DNA of 64,000 bases from Peristeroidobacter soli. GTDB taxonomy: Bacteria; Pseudomonadota; Gammaproteobacteria; Steroidobacterales; Steroidobacteraceae. The notes below the pieces were generated by a model. It searched no databases, had not been told where the DNA came from, and saw nothing but the letters and a program-made list of their open reading frames with translations. Location of the stretch: contig NZ_RYEV01000004.1 in the NCBI RefSeq assembly GCF_004138485.1, forward strand, positions 1-64,000, read 5' to 3'. This document shows positions 61,972-64,000 of this stretch, piece by piece. A program made the position numbers and the translations under genes. How positions within the stretch are numbered: position 1 is the stretch's first letter; each line of letters begins with the position of its first letter.

Positions 61972-62152
61972 CGCAGCTCACCTCCACCGCATCGCCGCTA
62001 AATGAACTTTATTCAGTTATATACCCCTATCTGTGAACGTTCGTCAAATCAAAGGAGGCCGATCGCGAAGCACGCACGGTCGTGTGGCGGCGAGCCCACG
62101 AGGCCCGCGCCACGACCGCGTCTAAACACCAATCGACGGTGAGAACGTTGCG

Positions 62153-62172
62153 CCTGGCGCACTGGCGCCAGG
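62153..62172. terminator. Perfect 8-bp hairpin
   Basis: CCTGGCGC at 62153-62160 pairs with GCGCCAGG at 62165-62172 around an ACTG loop. It could be a terminator or an operator. No U-tract on either strand. Confidence 0.3.
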
Positions 62173-62236
62173 GCCACGAGATGAGGGAAGGATCACGAGA
62201 GAAATGTCGCCGACGGGCCAGAACGGCAGCGCCGGG

Positions 62237-62257
62237 CGCCACGAAAACCGTGGCGCA
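62237..62257 (-). terminator. Hairpin after merR, possible terminator
   Basis: GCGCCACG at 62237-62244 pairs with CGTGGCGC at 62250-62257, an 8-bp stem with an AAAAC loop, just downstream of merR on the minus strand. No U-tract follows, so intrinsic termination is uncertain. Confidence 0.35.
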
Positions 62258-62269
62258 GAAATCAAAGCC

Positions 62270-62626
62270 TCAGCGTCGCAGGATCCGCAGGACTTCCTCG
62301 AGCTCGACGCGGATCTGCCGGACGATCTGTTGGGCCTGCGTCAGATCATCGCGCGCCTCATCGCCGCCCAGGCGATTGCGGGCGCCGCCGATCGTGAAGC
62401 CCTGCTCATATAGAAGAGAGCGAATCTGTCGGATGACGAGCACGTCCTGGCGCTGGTAGTAGCGTCGGTTGCCCCGCCGCTTCACCGGCTTCAATTGCGG
62501 GAACTCTTGCTCCCAATAGCGCAGCACGTGCGGCTTCACGCCACACAGCTCGCTCACCTCGCCAATGGTGAAGTAGCGTTTGCCGGGAATCGCCGGCAGT
62601 TCGCTGTTATTGCCTGCTTCCAGCAT
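62270..62626 (-). CDS. MerR-family regulator downstream of ihfA
   Basis: A 118-residue MerR-type regulator. The winged HTH is in [19 protein letters not shown], with [10 protein letters not shown] and [20 protein letters not shown] completing the motif. A short helical tail ([19 protein letters not shown]) forms the dimer helix. There is no sensor domain, as is common for this small subgroup found next to ihfA. The gene overlaps ihfA by 20 bases, so the two are probably one operon with pheT. The target genes are not known. Confidence 0.92.
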   Translation of the reverse strand: MLEAGNNSELPAIPGKRYFTIGEVSELCGVKPHVLRYWEQEFPQLKPVKRRGNRRYYQRQDVLVIRQIRSLLYEQGFTIGGARNRLGGDEARDDLTQAQQIVRQIRVELEEVLRILRR

Positions 62627-62906
62627 ACGCTTCGACTCGGGCTTTCAGTTTCTGGCCGGGGCGGAACGTCACCACGCGACGGGCGCTGATGGGGATCTCC
62701 TCGCCGGTCTTGGGATTGCGCCCGGGGCGCTGGTTTTTATCACGCAAATCGAAGTTACCGAATCCGGAGAGCTTCACCTGCTCGCCAGTCGACAAGGAGG
62801 CGCGCAGTTCTTCGAAAAACAGGTCCACCAGCTCGCGAGCCTCGCGCTTGTTGAGACCCAGCTGGTCGAACAATGCTTCTGCGATCTCCGCTTTGGTCAG
62901 TGCCAT
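62607..62906 (-). CDS. ihfA: Integration host factor subunit alpha
   Basis: The alpha subunit of IHF, a heterodimer that bends DNA and shapes transcription, replication and recombination. The 99-residue product matches the family throughout: [39 protein letters not shown] with the DNA-intercalating Pro in [10 protein letters not shown], and [18 protein letters not shown]. The ATG at 62906 is 16 bp from the pheT stop, the standard pheT-ihfA arrangement in gammaproteobacteria. The merR gene overlaps its 3' end. This block is probably core chromosome. Confidence 0.97.
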   Translation of the reverse strand: MALTKAEIAEALFDQLGLNKREARELVDLFFEELRASLSTGEQVKLSGFGNFDLRDKNQRPGRNPKTGEEIPISARRVVTFRPGQKLKARVEAYAGSRQ

Positions 62907-62922
62907 GCTGTGGGTGTCCCGC

Positions 62923-64000
62923 TCATTGGTCCCGGAGGGTGGCGTTCAGCTGACGGCCCAGTTGTTCGACGACCTGCGCCACGAGGGCGTCGGCTTCGTT
63001 GTCCGTCAGCGTCCGGGAAGTATCCTGTAATTGCAGGCCTAAGGCTATGCTTTTCTTGCCTTTCTGCAACTGCTGCCCCTGATAGACCGAGAGCACGGTC
63101 AGGCGCTTCAACAGGCTGCCGGCGCTCGCTTGCACGACCGCCCGAACGGCCTCGACGGGCAGTCCTTCGTCGACGATCGATGCAATATCGCGCCGGATGG
63201 CCGGGTATCGGGAGATCTCCTCGAACTCCGGGATCACGGCCGCGAGCCCCGCCGCGGTCTCCAGCTCGAAGACGAACACCGGATATGTCAAATCGAGCCG
63301 TCGCAGGTGCTCCGGATGGACACCGCCCAGCCAGCCGACCGCGCGATCGCCGCGGTAAATTCGCGCGGATTGCCCCGGATGCAGCGCCGGATGCACTTCC
63401 GCTTTGAAGCGAAATTCCTCCGCGGCGCCGGTGAGGGCGATCAGCGCTTCGACATCGGCCTTCACGTCGAAGAAGTCGACCTTGCGCGCCTCGGCGTCCC
63501 ATTGCTCGGGGAGCACGGAGCCGGTCGCGACGCCCGCGATCACTTCGGTCTCGCCGTCCGGCGCGTAGCGACGACCGACTTCGAACAGCCGGACGCGCGG
63601 CTGCTGGCGACGCTGATTGCTGCCTACCGCCTGGAGCAGGCCGGGCCACAGCGACACGCGCATCACGGCGAGCTCCGCCGAGATCGCGTTGCTCAGCGCG
63701 ACCGCCGGCTCCGGGCACAGCGAGGCCTGATACGCCTGATCGGTGAATGCATAGTTGATCGCTTCCTGGTAGCCGCGATCGACGAGCAGATCGCTCGCCC
63801 GCTCGTTGCGCACGTGCGCCTCGGTCCAGGGCGCCGGTGTGTGCGTGCCGATCTCGGCGGCTTCGGGAATGTTCTCGAATCCATGCAGACGCGCGACTTC
63901 TTCGATCAGATCCTCTTCGATGCGGACGTCGAAGCGCCAGGTGGGCGGCGTCACCTGCCACTCCGCACCACTGCCGCTCACGATCATGCCGAGACGCTCG
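62923..64000 (-). CDS. pheT: Phenylalanyl-tRNA synthetase beta subunit (3' part)
   Basis: The C-terminal 359 codons or so of PheT, which pairs with PheS to charge tRNA-Phe. The gene runs off the right edge of the window, with codons ERLG before the first Met in view. Visible parts are the B5 domain end ([20 protein letters not shown]), the catalytic-like B6/B7 fold ([20 protein letters not shown]) and the C-terminal ferredoxin-fold anticodon-binding domain ([35 protein letters not shown]). Frame and motifs are intact. It ends 16 bp before ihfA. Confidence 0.97.
   Translation of the reverse strand, partial: ERLGMIVSGSGAEWQVTPPTWRFDVRIEEDLIEEVARLHGFENIPEAAEIGTHTPAPWTEAHVRNERASDLLVDRGYQEAINYAFTDQAYQASLCPEPAVALSNAISAELAVMRVSLWPGLLQAVGSNQRRQQPRVRLFEVGRRYAPDGETEVIAGVATGSVLPEQWDAEARKVDFFDVKADVEALIALTGAAEEFRFKAEVHPALHPGQSARIYRGDRAVGWLGGVHPEHLRRLDLTYPVFVFELETAAGLAAVIPEFEEISRYPAIRRDIASIVDEGLPVEAVRAVVQASAGSLLKRLTVLSVYQGQQLQKGKKSIALGLQLQDTSRTLTDNEADALVAQVVEQLGRQLNATLRDQ

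Larger units (their letters stand above)
61972..62269. other. Gap between sigma factor and merR genes with two hairpins
   Basis: About 300 bp, both neighbours minus-strand. Two perfect hairpins are present (62153-62172 and 62237-62257). It should hold the sigma gene promoter. A tRNA-Pro gene is often next to merR in related genomes, but none is seen here. Confidence 0.45.

Noticed and set aside
62000-62270. A tRNA-Pro gene downstream of merR, as in many relatives
   Set aside because: No cloverleaf-like sequence or TTCGAAT-type T-arm is present on either strand.
62897-63961. A 354-codon minus-strand frame within pheT
   Set aside because: It is an alternative frame of pheT, very rich in Arg and Gly, whereas the true frame shows PheT domains.

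Overview
The window looks like accessory chromosome of a gammaproteobacterium with moderately high GC content. The best anchor is at the right end, where pheT (3' part), ihfA and a MerR-type regulator lie in the order usual for gammaproteobacteria. Large secreted glycosidases, Tat/Sec-exported dehydrogenases and a CehA/McbA metallohydrolase recall Xanthomonadales/Nevskiales/Steroidobacter-like organisms, but that is an inference from gene content and not a firm placement.

Layout. (1) 0-1.6 kb: a truncated IS256-family element that abuts four tandem 24-bp repeats and cuts off an older gene tail. (2) 1.7-8.7 kb: two glycosyltransferases, a large secreted protein of unknown function and a MATE exporter. 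(3) 9.4-18.3 kb: a periplasmic redox locus with a Tat-type Gfo/Idh/MocA oxidoreductase, an LVIVD-repeat protein, a GMC oxidoreductase with its gluconate-2-dehydrogenase-subunit-3-like partner, a Tat-type aldo/keto reductase and a PQQ quinohemoprotein dehydrogenase with altered active-site residues. (4) 18.7-22.2 kb: an IS3-family element whose transposase is split by a group II intron; the intron's maturase carries a frameshift. (5) 22.4-30.9 kb: a sugar locus with GH38, GH13, an SSS symporter and a phytanoyl-CoA dioxygenase-like enzyme, divergent from an AraC regulator. Together (3) and (5) suggest uptake and oxidation of glycosides. (6) 30.9-40 kb: a surface-glycan set with GtrA, a methyltransferase, a GtrB-like glycosyltransferase, a multi-TM protein and an SGNH-hydrolase membrane protein, then a CehA/McbA metallohydrolase. 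(7) 40.3-48.9 kb: an IS3 remnant, an NRPS-like condensation-adenylation protein with eroded motifs and no carrier domain, a SxtJ / 50-residue DUF5989-like / carbamoyltransferase cassette, and an orphan HlyD-type adaptor. (8) 48.8-57.1 kb: a restriction-type defence island reading leftward (Mrr with TM segments, McrB, McrC, a DUF6615-like nuclease, a truncated DUF262 protein), plus a separate Mrr-like gene without an ATG. (9) 57.2-61.4 kb: small unknown genes and two paralogues of trans-3-hydroxy-L-proline dehydratase, one intact and one truncated. (10) 61.4-64 kb: a sigma factor, then the core merR-ihfA-pheT block.

The most unusual items are the McrBC-centred multi-nuclease operon, whose McrB has a PUA/EVE-like domain inserted between Walker A and Walker B; the group II intron whose predicted excision restores the transposase frame exactly; the eroded NRPS-like protein; and a GH13 enzyme with a beta-rich insert in its barrel. 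No CRISPR array, rRNA or tRNA was seen.
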